Below, piece by piece: positions 36,141-45,464 of a stretch of DNA of 64,000 nt. Under the pieces are notes generated by a model. The model was not told the DNA's origin, made no database searches, and worked only from the letters and a program-made list of their open reading frames with translations. Position 1 is the first letter of the stretch; every line of letters begins with the position of its first letter. The stretch covers positions 4,636,001 through 4,700,000 of the forward strand of contig NZ_CP088014.1 of NCBI RefSeq assembly GCF_021044685.1, in the 5' to 3' direction. Origin of the DNA: Bradyrhizobium daqingense (GTDB taxonomy: Bacteria; Pseudomonadota; Alphaproteobacteria; Rhizobiales; Xanthobacteraceae). The translations under genes and the position numbers were made by a program.

Positions 36141-37754
36141 CTAGGCGAACAGAAAATCATTCGCGCTGAGATTCACAACGCCTGCGATCGTGAGGTCGTT
36201 ATTTGCATCGAAGTGGATGATGGTCTCTCCCCCAGTCACCTCGATATTCAAGTCGTCAAAATCGTGGATGTCATTCGCGGCGAGGCCCATGAGATCGATC
36301 TTATCTTGGCCCTGTTCGAAAATGGCCGTGTCATGCCCGTTCTGGGCGGCGAAGACGAACCTATCCGCGCCGGATTCGCCAAACATGCTATCGTTTCCGA
36401 TGCCGCTCACGAGCGTGTCGTTGCCATCGCCTCCATTGAGGATATTTCCCGACCCACCAAACACTGTGAGTTGATCATTGCCCGTACCGCCAGCAAGGAA
36501 GCTCGATCCGAGTGAACCTGGCGCAACGGTTGCGGCCAGAACATCGTTTCCAGCGCCGCCGTTCAGGCGGTTCTCGGCGATAGAATCGTCTGTCACCGGA
36601 GGATCAGGAGTTGCTGAAAGAAACGCAGTGAGCTGGTCATCTCCGGCGCCGCCATTCAGGACGTTCGCGACATCGTATAGAGCCTGCTCCGGACCAAATC
36701 CACCGTGGGCTACAGCGTCGAGATGCGCTGTGAGATTGTCTCGTCCAATACCTCCCTCGAGCTGATTGAGTGCGTGAACAAACCCGCCGAGCGCGGTGGA
36801 ATCTGCGAGCAGACTGTCATTGCCGTTCCCGCCATCCAGATAATTCGTGACGTCCGTGACGACGTTCTCCCCATCGGTGGAGTGGGTCGCCTCGAGGGTG
36901 TCGTCACCGTCATCGCCCCAGAGCTGGTTGATGCCTACTGGAGTTCCGGCATTGGAGTCGGTCAGGTTGAAGGCGTGCAAGACGTCGTTGCCCCGGCCAC
37001 CATGCAGCTCATTGCTGACCAAATCGGTCTGATTGGATACGCCCTCGGCGCGTGCATTCAATTCATCGTTGCCGGCTCCGCCGAAGAGTACGTTGCTGGC
37101 TGTGCCGTGGAGCGCGAAGAATGCCGTTTCGGTATGAGCGGTGACCCGGTCATCGCCCGCGCCGCCGTCGATCGAATTCAGGGCGGTACTGTTTCCGAGG
37201 GTGTTGCGACCGTCGGCAACGGCGTCGATGGTATCGTTGCCGCTTCCGCCGATCAAATCGGTCCTCACCGTTACATCTGCGAGCACAGGAAGCGCCACAT
37301 TTGCGGTGGCACTGATGGTGTCGTCTCCGCTGCCGCCATCGAGCAGCACATCCGCGAACTGTTCCGGGCTCTGAGGCGCGTTCCCGCCTTGAAGAGTAAC
37401 GGTTGCGCTGAGGTCGTCATTGCCTGTTCCGCCGAACTGAATGGCGAGTCCATGCTGGGGCATATCGTCCTGCAGCACGACGACATTGGTCGTCAAATCG
37501 TCGTTGCCGCTGCCGCCGATCAACGCTGTCCGGTTCAATGCGCTGTCCAAATGATCATGGCCGGCAAGTCCCAAGACGATGTCGCCCTCGGCGTGCGCGC
37601 TCAGGACATCGTCGCGTCTGCTGCCGATGATCAAACTGTTGACGGGGTCCAGGAGGGAAATCCAGTCGAACAGGTGGGAATCTGCTGCGAGAGTTCCGTT
37701 GGTTCGAAGCAATTGTTGAGCGGCTTGGCTGTTTGTTTGAATGGTATTCGCCAT
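36141..37754 (-). CDS. RTX-type calcium-binding repeat protein, probable type I secretion substrate
   Basis: 537 residues. At least 13 GGxGxDxL units occur (for example GGSGNDDLT, GGAGDDRVT, GGNGNDSLL, GGAGNDVLA) at intervals of roughly 30-40 residues, rather than as one tight run. The final third has three close repeats (GGDGNDTLVSGIGNDSMFG) followed by SGADRFVF and an aspartate-rich tail ending in NDFLFA, a form seen in type I secretion signals. There is no signal peptide. Each repeat binds Ca2+ in known RTX proteins. GAAGGAGG six bases upstream fixes the start. Base composition is visibly lower in GC than neighbours, and no secretion ABC/HlyD genes lie nearby; function unknown. Confidence 0.85.
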   Translation of the reverse strand: MANTIQTNSQAAQQLLRTNGTLAADSHLFDWISLLDPVNSLIIGSRRDDVLSAHAEGDIVLGLAGHDHLDSALNRTALIGGSGNDDLTTNVVVLQDDMPQHGLAIQFGGTGNDDLSATVTLQGGNAPQSPEQFADVLLDGGSGDDTISATANVALPVLADVTVRTDLIGGSGNDTIDAVADGRNTLGNSTALNSIDGGAGDDRVTAHTETAFFALHGTASNVLFGGAGNDELNARAEGVSNQTDLVSNELHGGRGNDVLHAFNLTDSNAGTPVGINQLWGDDGDDTLEATHSTDGENVVTDVTNYLDGGNGNDSLLADSTALGGFVHALNQLEGGIGRDNLTAHLDAVAHGGFGPEQALYDVANVLNGGAGDDQLTAFLSATPDPPVTDDSIAENRLNGGAGNDVLAATVAPGSLGSSFLAGGTGNDQLTVFGGSGNILNGGDGNDTLVSGIGNDSMFGESGADRFVFAAQNGHDTAIFEQGQDKIDLMGLAANDIHDFDDLNIEVTGGETIIHFDANNDLTIAGVVNLSANDFLFA

Positions 37755-38119
37755 ATTTTCCTCCTTCGACATCAAATAATGAAATCAATAACTCGGCGCA
37801 TGGACTGACTTCCGCGAAGCGCGCCCAACCGGCGGATAAGCGCTTCGCGCTGCCGCCTCACGCATTCAGCGTGTCGGCGCGCCATCGCGCCTTATCGGCG
37901 CCGATCTGCATCATTCTTCGGTAGGCTTCCGTTACCGCAGCACCGCGAACTTCTGCAGGTGGGCGGAATTAAATCATAAGTTGTATTAATGTCTAATCAA
38001 ATTTAATCGAGCCTAATTGATTCGATCAATTTAATAGGAGCGCACTCAACTAGTGGGCCCGCGTAAGCCCGCATCGGCAGGGAACCTGTGCTTGCCCGTC
38101 TACGAACACCGAGAGAGGC
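37755..38119. other. AT-rich intergenic region upstream of the RTX gene
   Basis: 365 bases without a gene. The first part is the leader of the RTX gene. From about 37965 to 38040 there is an unusually AT-rich patch with repeated TAATC/TAATT units and the palindrome AATTGAT-TCG-ATCAATT at 38015-38031. It may hold the RTX promoter and an operator. Confidence 0.5.
38015..38031. promoter_or_regulatory. AT-rich palindrome in RTX upstream region
   Basis: Perfect 7-base arms AATTGAT and ATCAATT around TCG, inside the AT-rich patch between the RTX gene and the DHA2 exporter gene. The distance to the RTX start (about 260 bases) is long, so its target is uncertain. Confidence 0.35.
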
Positions 38120-39610
38120 CTACCCCAGCCGCTGATCCCGCACGTCCTGCGTATCCTCGCTCGCCGCCTTGACAGCCGCCTTTTCGGCACCCTTGCCCGC
38201 GCCCTTGCGGCTCGCGATCTCCACCGCCTTGCGGCCGGAGATCTCGTGGCCGGCATCGGCCGGCATCTGCCAGAAGAACCAGCTCGAGGCCGCCGAGGTC
38301 AGCGCGACCACGACGAAAGCGGGCGCGAACACCGTGGCGTTGAGCTCGCTGACATGGCTGAACCACATCGTGGTCTCGACGCAGGCTGCGCCGACGGCGA
38401 CGCCGGCCGAGACTGCGAGCTGCTGGTTGACGCTGACGAGGGTGGTGGCGCGGCTCATCTGCGCGGTCTCGACCTCGGCATAGGCCACCGTGTTGATCGC
38501 GGTGAACTCAAGCGAGCGGAAGAAGCCGCCGACCACCAGGATCACCATGATGATGAGCAGCGGCGTCGTCACCGTGAACAGCGCACAGATGCCGAGGAAG
38601 AACGCGCTGACGACCGCGTTCACCGTCATGAGGTTGCGGAAACCAAAGGTGCGGATCAGGCGCGCCGCCAGCGTCTTCATGCCCATGGCCCCGAGCGAGG
38701 AGGCGAAGGTGACGAGGCCGGAATGGAACGGCGACAGGCCGAAACCGATCTGCATCAGAAGCGGCAGCAGGAAGGGCAGTGCGCCGATGCCAAGCCGGAA
38801 CAGGAAGCCGCCGATCACGGCCGCGCGCAGCGTCGGCAGCGTCAGCAGCGAAAAGTCCAGGACCGGCGATCCGGTTCGCCGTGCGTGCAGGACGTAGAGC
38901 GTCATGGAGATCGCGCCGCCCACCACCAGCGCGGCCACCGTGCTCCAGGGCAGCAAATTCAGCCCGGCGACCGACAGGCCGAATGCGATGCCGGCCAGCC
39001 CGAGGCCCGCGAGCACCATGCCGTAGAGATCGAACGGCTCCTGCGTCTCGCTCTTGATCGGATCGATGTAGCGCAGCGCCATGAAGATGCCGAGCAGCCC
39101 GATCGGGATGTTGATCAGGAAGATCCAGTGCCAGGAGGCGTAGGTGGTGATGAAGCCGCCGAGCGGTGGCCCGATCACGGGACCGATCAGGGCAGGGACC
39201 GTCACCCAGGCCATCGCATTGACCAGCGCGCTCTTGTCGACCGAGCGCAGCAGCACGAGACGCCCGACCGGCGTCATCATTGCCCCGCCCATGCCTTGCA
39301 GGATGCGCGCGAACACGAAATCGGTGACCGAGGTCGACAGCGCGCAGCCGACCGAGCCGACCATGAACACGCCGACCGCGATCGCAAATACCATGCGCGC
39401 GCCGAAGCGGTCCGCCGTCCAGCCGCTCGCCGGAATGAACACCGCGAGCGACAACAGGTAGGAGGTGATCGCGAGTTTCAGCGTCAGCGGGCTGGTGCCG
39501 ATGTCGGCCGCGATCGCCGGCAGCGAGGTGGCGATCACCGTGGAGTCCATGTTCTCCATGAAGAGCGCAGTGGCCACGATCAGCGGGATGACGCGTTGCT
39601 TGTCGACCAT
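38120..39610 (-). CDS. DHA2 family (EmrB/QacA-type) MFS drug exporter
   Basis: 496 residues with about 14 hydrophobic helices. N-terminal MDSTVIATSLPAIAADIGTS matches motif D1 of 14-TM drug:H+ antiporters, ADRFGARMVF the loop 2-3 motif, and LVLLRSV...PALIGPVIGPPLGGFI motif C, the hallmark of antiporters. It should expel lipophilic or cationic compounds using the proton gradient. No HlyD/EmrA partner is adjacent. The start at 39610 gives a normal N-terminus. The C-terminal tail (about 30 residues) is charged. Confidence 0.88.
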   Translation of the reverse strand: MVDKQRVIPLIVATALFMENMDSTVIATSLPAIAADIGTSPLTLKLAITSYLLSLAVFIPASGWTADRFGARMVFAIAVGVFMVGSVGCALSTSVTDFVFARILQGMGGAMMTPVGRLVLLRSVDKSALVNAMAWVTVPALIGPVIGPPLGGFITTYASWHWIFLINIPIGLLGIFMALRYIDPIKSETQEPFDLYGMVLAGLGLAGIAFGLSVAGLNLLPWSTVAALVVGGAISMTLYVLHARRTGSPVLDFSLLTLPTLRAAVIGGFLFRLGIGALPFLLPLLMQIGFGLSPFHSGLVTFASSLGAMGMKTLAARLIRTFGFRNLMTVNAVVSAFFLGICALFTVTTPLLIIMVILVVGGFFRSLEFTAINTVAYAEVETAQMSRATTLVSVNQQLAVSAGVAVGAACVETTMWFSHVSELNATVFAPAFVVVALTSAASSWFFWQMPADAGHEISGRKAVEIASRKGAGKGAEKAAVKAASEDTQDVRDQRLG

Positions 39611-40078
39611 GACGGATCGGTAATGAAAATCGGAAAGGACGGGTGGACTTGCGGCTTATCACCGCCACTCAGCCGCGACCATTGCGGATCGACGCATGGC
39701 ACCTAAATCCTGCGTGACGACGCTCCCGCTCGCTCGTCATTCCGGGGCGCGCCCGTTGGCGCAAGCCCGGAATCCATTGGCCGCAGAGACCGCTGCCGGA
39801 TGAATTCCGGGCTCGCGACTTCGTCGCGCCCCGGAATGAAGGTGGGTGGGGTCGCCCAGCCATCTACGTTGAACCGGCCATCCACGCTGAATTTACTCAA
39901 AAAGCCTGTGCATGGCTGGCCGGCGGTCCGAATTGCTTTGATTCGTCACGCAGGCGTGCTATCGACCCGCGTCAACCCCACTGATGGGCTCCGATTCTCA
40001 AGGCGTTGCCGCAAGGTACGCCGAGGGCGGCGCTCATCCATAAGCATTTGCGGCTGGGCCGCAGGAAGGAGTTGGCAG
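39611..40078. other. intergenic region with repeat and guaB leader
   Basis: 468 bases between the divergent DHA2 exporter and guaB genes. It contains the repeat described at 39734-39840. The rest (39841-40078) includes near-repeats GCCATCTACGTTGAACCGG / GCCATCCACGCTGAA and must carry the guaB promoter; GGAAGGAG at 40065-40072 is its ribosome-binding sequence. No further gene is visible. Confidence 0.5.
39734..39840. repeat. mosaic intergenic inverted repeat (GTCATTCCGGGGC type)
   Basis: CGTCATTCCGGGGCGCGCCC at one end and GCGCCCCGGAATGA at the other, with internal CCCGGAATCCATTGGCCGCA and GAATTCCGGGCTCGCGAC halves. The same type, with the same CCGCAGAGAC centre, recurs at 46774-46877. Confidence 0.8.
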
Positions 40079-41572
40079 ATGGCCACGGTGCAACTTCAAG
40101 GCATTCGCGAGGCCTTCACGTTCGACGACGTGCTGTTGAAGCCGGGCCTGTCGGACGTCATGCCGGGCGAGGTCGACATTCGCTCCCGCGTAACCCGCGC
40201 CATTCCGCTCAACATCCCGATCATGGCTTCCGCCATGGACACCGTTACCGAGGCGCGCATGGCGATCGCCATGGCGCAGGCCGGCGGCCTCGGCGTCATC
40301 CATCGCAATTTCGATCCCGAGGGGCAGGCCGCCCAGGTCCGGCAGGTCAAGCGCTACGAGTCGGGCATGGTGGTGAACCCGCTCACCATCAGCCCCGATG
40401 CCACGCTTGACGATGCGCTCAAGCTGATGAGCGATCACGGCATCTCCGGCATTCCCGTCGTCACCGGCGCCGGCAAGAACATCCCCGGCAAGCTGGTCGG
40501 CATCCTCACCAACCGCGACGTTCGCTTTGCCACCGACCGCCGTCAAAAAGTCTCCGAGCTGATGACGCATGAAGGCCTTGTCACGGTGCGCGAGAATGTC
40601 AGCCAGGACGAGGCGCGGCGGATGCTGCACCAGCATCGCATCGAGAAGCTGCTCGTCGTCGACGATCAGTATCGCTGCGTCGGCCTCATCACCGTCAAGG
40701 ACATGGAGAAGGCGGTCGCCCATCCGCTCGCCTGCAAGGACGCGCAGGGGCGTCTCCGCGTCGCCGCCGCCACCACGGTCGGCGACAGCGGCTTCGAGCG
40801 CACGGAGCGGCTGATCGATGCCGGCGTCGACCTCGTCGTCGTCGACACCGCGCACGGCCATTCCCGCCATGTGCTGCACGCGGTCAACCGCATCAAGCGT
40901 CTGTCCAACTCGGTGCAGGTCGTTGCCGGCAACGTCGCTACCACCGAAGGCGCGCAGGCGCTGATCGATTCCGGCGCGGATTGCATCAAGGTCGGCATCG
41001 GGCCGGGCTCGATCTGCACCACGCGCATCGTCGCCGGCGTCGGCGTTCCCCAGCTCACCGCAATCATGGACGCGGTGGAAGCGGCGAAGAAGGCCGACGT
41101 TCCCGTCATCGCCGACGGCGGCATCAAATTCTCCGGCGACCTCGCCAAGGCGCTCGCCGCCGGCGCGGATATCGCCATGGTCGGGTCGCTGCTCGCCGGC
41201 ACCGACGAGACGCCCGGCGAAGTATTCCTGTGGCAGGGCCGCTCCTACAAGGCCTATCGCGGCATGGGCTCGGTCGGCGCGATGGCGCGCGGCTCCGCCG
41301 ATCGCTACTTCCAGCAGGACATCAAGGACACGCTCAAGCTGGTCCCTGAAGGCATCGAGGGCCAGGTACCGTACAAGGGCCCGGTCGGCAACGTCATGCA
41401 CCAGCTCGCCGGCGGCTTGCGCGCCGCGATGGGCTATGTCGGTGCGCACGACATGAAGGAGCTGCACAGCAAGGCGCAGTTCGTCCGCATCACCGGCGCC
41501 GGCCTGCGCGAAAGCCACGTCCACGACGTCACCATCACCCGCGAAGCCCCGAACTATCCGGGCGGGGGTTAG
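40079..41572 (+). CDS. guaB: IMP dehydrogenase
   Basis: 497 residues. Oxidises IMP to XMP with NAD+, the entry to guanine nucleotide synthesis. FTFDDVLLKPGLSDV and SAMDTVTEARMAIAMA open the barrel; two CBS domains (about residues 95-215) are inserted; the active-site loop GPGSICTTR carries Cys313; ADGGIKFSGD and YRGMGSVGAM bind phosphate. The start follows GGAAGGAG at proper spacing. guaA lies 6.4 kb downstream rather than beside it. Confidence 0.97.
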   Translation: MATVQLQGIREAFTFDDVLLKPGLSDVMPGEVDIRSRVTRAIPLNIPIMASAMDTVTEARMAIAMAQAGGLGVIHRNFDPEGQAAQVRQVKRYESGMVVNPLTISPDATLDDALKLMSDHGISGIPVVTGAGKNIPGKLVGILTNRDVRFATDRRQKVSELMTHEGLVTVRENVSQDEARRMLHQHRIEKLLVVDDQYRCVGLITVKDMEKAVAHPLACKDAQGRLRVAAATTVGDSGFERTERLIDAGVDLVVVDTAHGHSRHVLHAVNRIKRLSNSVQVVAGNVATTEGAQALIDSGADCIKVGIGPGSICTTRIVAGVGVPQLTAIMDAVEAAKKADVPVIADGGIKFSGDLAKALAAGADIAMVGSLLAGTDETPGEVFLWQGRSYKAYRGMGSVGAMARGSADRYFQQDIKDTLKLVPEGIEGQVPYKGPVGNVMHQLAGGLRAAMGYVGAHDMKELHSKAQFVRITGAGLRESHVHDVTITREAPNYPGGG

Positions 41573-41583
41573 TAACTCCGCCC

Positions 41584-41720
41584 TCGTGCCCCGGACACAG
41601 CGCAGCACCCCTTGGTGATGCGCTGCAGAGCCGGGGCCCATCTCTTCGCATCTCGTCGTGTTGCCTTCTGGGTCCCGGCTCTGCGCAGTAACCTTTCGCG
41701 TTGCGGCGCGCCCGGGACAA
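41584..41720. repeat. GTGCCCCGGAC...GCGCCCGGGAC repeat
   Basis: A mosaic repeat different from the GTCATT family: TGCCCCGGACACAGCGCAGC, then GATGCGCTGCAGAGCCGGGG and TGGGTCCCGGCTCTGCGCAG, and a closing GCGCGCCCGGGACA. The halves are complementary. A second copy lies at 63087-63224. It follows guaB and may end its transcript. Confidence 0.8.
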
Positions 41721-41824
41721 GAGAGCCGTACGCGCCGCATCTGACCGCTCCAGCGCTTTTGTATTGACGCGCCGCGCTGCCTCCGCTTCCGTTTGCGCCG
41801 AAACACAATTCGGAGGAAGCCATC

Positions 41825-42847
41825 ATGTCCCAAGCAAAACGCATCGTTCTTGCCGCGCGTCCCGTTGGCGAGCCCAAGCCGTCGGATTTTCGCCTGGAGG
41901 AATTCGCGGTGCCGACGCCTGGAGCAGGCGAGGTGCTGCTGCGCACGATCTGGCTCTCGCTCGATCCTTATATGCGCGGGCGCATGAGCGATGGTCCGTC
42001 CTATGCCGCGCCGGTGCCGATCGGCGGGGTGATGGAAGGCGAGGCGGTCAGCGAGGTCGCGGCCTCCAACAACCCTGATTTCGCGGTCGGCGACATCGTG
42101 CGCATCCGCTCCGGCTGGCAGACGCATGCGATCTCCAACGGCAAGGGCCTGATCAAGGTCGACCCGAAGCTCGGTCCGATCTCGACCTCCATCGGCGTGC
42201 TCGGCATGCCCGGCATGACGGCCTATACGGGCCTGCTCGACATCGGCAAGCCGCAGCAAGGCGAGACCGTCGTGGTCGCAGGTGCCTCGGGCGCGGTCGG
42301 CTCGGCCGTTGGCCAGATCGCCAAGATCAAGGGCGCGCGTGCGGTCGGCATCGCCGGCGGCAAGGACAAGTGCGACTATGTCGTGAAGGAGCTGGGCTTC
42401 GATGCCTGCATCGATCACCGCGATTTTGATCTTGCGGCCAAGCTGAAGGATGCCTGCCCCAAGGGCATCGACGTCTATTTCGAGAACGTCGGCGGCGCCG
42501 TGTTCGAGGCGGTGTTCCCGCTGCTCAATCCCTTTGCCCGCGTGCCGGTCTGCGGCCTCATCGCCCATTACAACGACACCGAGGCCAAGCCGCCGAAATG
42601 GGCCGCATCCATGATGCGCGCGACCCTGACCAAGCGGCTGACCTTCCGCGGCTTCATCGTCTCTGATTTCGCCGGCCGCCATGGCGATTTTCTGCGCGAC
42701 ATGTCCGGCTGGGTCCGCGAGGGCAAGGTCAAGTACAAGGAGTTCGTCACCGAGGGTCTGGAGAGCGCCCCCGGCGCCTTCATGGGCCTGTTGAAGGGCG
42801 CCAATTTCGGCAAGCAGCTGGTGCGGGTCGGGTCCGATAAGGCCTAG
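41825..42847 (+). CDS. NADP-dependent medium-chain oxidoreductase (CurA/leukotriene B4 dehydrogenase-like)
   Basis: 340 residues. Zinc-free MDR family: SLDPYMRGRMSDG near residue 40, GMTAYTGLLDIG, the nucleotide loop VVAGASGAVGSAVGQIAK, and FENVGGAVFEAVFPLL. Members reduce the double bond of enones (prostaglandin reductase, curcumin reductase). The natural substrate in this organism is unknown. GGAGG precedes the ATG by about 9 bases. Single gene. Confidence 0.88.
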   Translation: MSQAKRIVLAARPVGEPKPSDFRLEEFAVPTPGAGEVLLRTIWLSLDPYMRGRMSDGPSYAAPVPIGGVMEGEAVSEVAASNNPDFAVGDIVRIRSGWQTHAISNGKGLIKVDPKLGPISTSIGVLGMPGMTAYTGLLDIGKPQQGETVVVAGASGAVGSAVGQIAKIKGARAVGIAGGKDKCDYVVKELGFDACIDHRDFDLAAKLKDACPKGIDVYFENVGGAVFEAVFPLLNPFARVPVCGLIAHYNDTEAKPPKWAASMMRATLTKRLTFRGFIVSDFAGRHGDFLRDMSGWVREGKVKYKEFVTEGLESAPGAFMGLLKGANFGKQLVRVGSDKA

Positions 42848-43011
42848 AGCGACGGGATCGGGACTACCCTGGGCCACAAGGCCGAGGCGGATATGGTTAA
42901 CAAAGAGTCACCGATCGGCCACACCTGTTCGCAAAAACCGCAGGTGTGACCGCCGGTTCATTGACGCCAAGGTGAAGGCATTGAATCATCGCGCATATTT
43001 TAGGTGTAGCG

Positions 43012-43308
43012 ATGTTAGAGATCAGTGTTTTCTGCGTCATTCTGCTGGCCGCCGGCTATTGGGTGGCAATGTTCGCCATGGGTCGCCATGACGACGTCAT
43101 CCATGGCAAGTTCGTCCGCGCCGAGGAGGAGGGCGATTTTGCTCGCCCCTCGATGCCGGCACCCCCGCCGCCGTTCCCGAAGCGCGCGAAGGCTGTGCAG
43201 CCTGCAGGTCAACCGCCTGCCGACGTCGCTCCCTCGAAGCCGGTGAACAGCGCCGCGCTGCAATCGCTGCTCGCCGCGATCCAGCAGGATCTCAAGAGCG
43301 TCGCGTAG
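43012..43308 (+). CDS. small single-pass membrane protein, unknown
   Basis: 98 residues. One N-terminal transmembrane helix (about 3-24), a charged stretch, a Pro-rich segment (MPAPPPPFPKRAK) and a C-terminal short helix (ALQSLLAAIQQDLKSVA). Not recognised. AGG lies about 9 bases before the ATG. It is convergent with the phosphoesterase gene, the stops being one base apart. Confidence 0.6.
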   Translation: MLEISVFCVILLAAGYWVAMFAMGRHDDVIHGKFVRAEEEGDFARPSMPAPPPPFPKRAKAVQPAGQPPADVAPSKPVNSAALQSLLAAIQQDLKSVA

Positions 43309-43309
43309 G

Positions 43310-44152
43310 TCAGTACTCGGCGCCCATCTGGGCGAGGATCTCCTCGACATCGATATCGCGCTGGCCCGCTGCTCTGACGTGGCGGACCTCGAGACTGTCG
43401 GTCCGGAAGCGGTACTCGACGAGGCCGGTCTCCTTGATCGCGATCCGGTCCTGCCGCGCATCGTTGATGACGAAGCCCGCCGATGGCGCCCAGACGTGCC
43501 GGGTGTGGCGGAAGGTGAAGTCGCGCCGCTGGTGCACATGGCCGCTGGCGATGAGGCGCAGGTCGACATGCGCAAACATCTCGATCAGCCGCGCGCGCGC
43601 CGGCTGCGGCACGTAGCGGATCGAGGTCTCCGGGGTCTCGGGATCGTCGGGCAGGTTGAGAAACAATGGTTTGTGCAGGAATAGCGCGACCGGCCTGCCA
43701 TTGGTGCGCGCGGTCTCGGACGTTAGCCAGTCGAACTGCTCGGCCTCGAAGGTGAGCCCTGAATTCATCACCAGCGAATTGAGGCCGATGAAGCGCCAGC
43801 CCGCGGCCTCGAACGACCAATGGTCTTCACCAATGATCTCGCAGAATTGCCGGCGGTGCGCCTCGCTGACCGGCGGCTTCGGCGCCGGCCCGATCGCGGT
43901 CGGATTGTCGCCGATGTCGTGATTGCCGGGTAGGTAGCGGCAGGCGACGGGCAGGGCGTCATGCAGGCTTTTGGCGAATGCGACGTCGTCGCGGCTGGTC
44001 GGCCCGTCGAAGGAGACGTCGCCGGTATTGATGACGAGGTCGGGCCTGTCGGCATCGATGTGCTCGCAGACACGATGGAAGTTTTCGATCAGGCCCGGGA
44101 AGCGCTGGCCGAGATGGGTGTCGGAGATCTGTGTGAGACGAAATTCGGACAT
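43310..44152 (-). CDS. calcineurin-like metallophosphoesterase
   Basis: 280 residues. The five metal-binding blocks are present in order: ISDTHLG (DxH), NTGDVSFDG (GDxxxDG), YLPGNHDIGDN (GNHD), FLHKPLF, and ASGHVHQRRD (GHxH). It resembles cAMP phosphodiesterase CpdA-type enzymes and the Icc family. It could act on cyclic nucleotides, but this is only by family. Cytoplasmic; no signal peptide. Confidence 0.86.
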   Translation of the reverse strand: MSEFRLTQISDTHLGQRFPGLIENFHRVCEHIDADRPDLVINTGDVSFDGPTSRDDVAFAKSLHDALPVACRYLPGNHDIGDNPTAIGPAPKPPVSEAHRRQFCEIIGEDHWSFEAAGWRFIGLNSLVMNSGLTFEAEQFDWLTSETARTNGRPVALFLHKPLFLNLPDDPETPETSIRYVPQPARARLIEMFAHVDLRLIASGHVHQRRDFTFRHTRHVWAPSAGFVINDARQDRIAIKETGLVEYRFRTDSLEVRHVRAAGQRDIDVEEILAQMGAEY

Positions 44153-44220
44153 GGCCGATCATAGGCCCGGCCGAACGTCGGAACGATGACGCTGCGCGCA
44201 TCGTTCGCATCGAACAAAGT

Positions 44221-44832
44221 TTAAAGCACGCGGTAGCGGATCGTGTAGCCGTCCTGCGGCGCGATCGGCCCGGCCAGTGGCGAGGCGATGCGGTCGGCGA
44301 GGTGCCAGGGGCTGAACTCGCTGCGATGCGGCTCGGCGGGCAGACGGAGGCGGAATTCGAACGTGCCTTTGCCCGGCAGGTTCACCACCAGCACGCGGTC
44401 CGCAGTGCGGTGGTTGAGCACCACCGCGCCGCGCAGCAGTGCGCGGCCGTCGGCGAGGTCGCGCACGCCATCGACCAGCGCCAGAGTCTGGTTGCGGTCG
44501 GTGTGCAGCTCGATCTGGGTGTCGGTCACCCCCGTCAGCATCTCCCGGGGCATGCGGATCTCGAACTCGACCGCGGGCTTGGACGGGTTGAGGCCGAGAT
44601 AGGCGAGCGCCGCGTGGCGCATGTCGTAGGCGGCAAAGCCGAACAGCAGGATCGCGGCCAGGGTGGCCAGGCCATGCCTGGCGACTTCGCGCCAGGTCCG
44701 GTAGCTCAAGCGAAAATAGACCGTCATCGCCAGCGCCACCGCGAGCGCGGCCGCGATACCCGCCAGCGCCGACATCAGAACGCCGTGCCGGCCGTCGGCG
44801 GATTGGGCGAAAAGGCTGGACAGGATGTTCAT
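44221..44832 (-). CDS. membrane-anchored protein of unknown function
   Basis: 203 residues. Two hydrophobic helices (about 18-40 and 54-72) place the remaining 130 residues, beta-rich with sequences such as MPREMLTGVTDTQIELHTDRN, on one side of the membrane. Family not recognised. It lies upstream of the phosphoesterase on the same strand with a 68-base gap, so the two may be co-expressed. A weak GAGG sequence lies 11 bases upstream of the start. Confidence 0.6.
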   Translation of the reverse strand: MNILSSLFAQSADGRHGVLMSALAGIAAALAVALAMTVYFRLSYRTWREVARHGLATLAAILLFGFAAYDMRHAALAYLGLNPSKPAVEFEIRMPREMLTGVTDTQIELHTDRNQTLALVDGVRDLADGRALLRGAVVLNHRTADRVLVVNLPGKGTFEFRLRLPAEPHRSEFSPWHLADRIASPLAGPIAPQDGYTIRYRVL

Positions 44833-44985
44833 GGCGGCGCTCGCCTCGGTCCTAAGGGACCAAAATCGCTGTGATGATCGACGTTTGGTCGCCGCACCGG
44901 GAACGCCGGTTCATCTCGTTCATTGTCACGGCCAAAACGCGCCGCTAATGACGTCGGCGGCATTTCGCCTCCCGGGAAAGTTCCG

Positions 44986-45408
44986 ATGTCCGTTCAAATG
45001 GTCCTGCTGCCGGTCTTCGTGCAGGTCGCTCTCACCTTCGCGCTGTTGATCGGCATGGTGCTGGCACGCCGCAAGTCGCTGGTCTCGGGCGAGACCAAGA
45101 TCCGCGACATTGCGCTGGGCGAGCCGAACTGGCCCAAGGGCGCCACGCAAATCGCCAATTGCTACCGCAACCAGTTCGAGCTGCCGGTGCTGTTCTACGT
45201 CCTGATCGCGCTGGCCTTGCCGCTCCGGCGCGCCGATCTGTTCATCGTGCTGATGTCCTGGGTGTTCGTGGTGACGCGCTTCGCCCACGCGGGGGTGTTC
45301 GTCACCTCGAACGATCTCGGCCGCCGCTCGACGGTGTGGCTCGCCAGTGTGCTGGTGCTGCTGGCGATGTGGATTTACTTCGCGCTGAAGCTGCTCCTGC
45401 TGATCTGA
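44986..45408 (+). CDS. MAPEG family membrane protein
   Basis: 140 residues with four hydrophobic helices. The pattern IANCYRNQFELPVLFYVLIAL (split here: IANCYRNQFELP, then VLFYVLIAL) about residues 57-77 is the MAPEG core, normally ERVFRAHxNxxE in eicosanoid/glutathione enzymes; here the Arg-Asn-Gln-Phe-Glu order is kept. Bacterial MAPEG proteins are mostly uncharacterised glutathione-dependent enzymes. Start at 44986 puts the first helix at residue 4. Followed after 56 bases by an rRNA methyltransferase gene. Confidence 0.78.
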   Translation: MSVQMVLLPVFVQVALTFALLIGMVLARRKSLVSGETKIRDIALGEPNWPKGATQIANCYRNQFELPVLFYVLIALALPLRRADLFIVLMSWVFVVTRFAHAGVFVTSNDLGRRSTVWLASVLVLLAMWIYFALKLLLLI

Positions 45409-45464
45409 CGGCCTGCGCCGGCGCATCACGCGCAAAACAGAAAATCTGGTCCAAAGGCATTCAA

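Noticed and set aside
40034..42877. A 947-codon open frame on the minus strand across guaB and the oxidoreductase gene
   Set aside because: It is antisense to two certain genes and runs through a dispersed repeat; its composition is the Ala/Arg/Gly/Asp-rich pattern of high-GC antisense frames and it has no domain.
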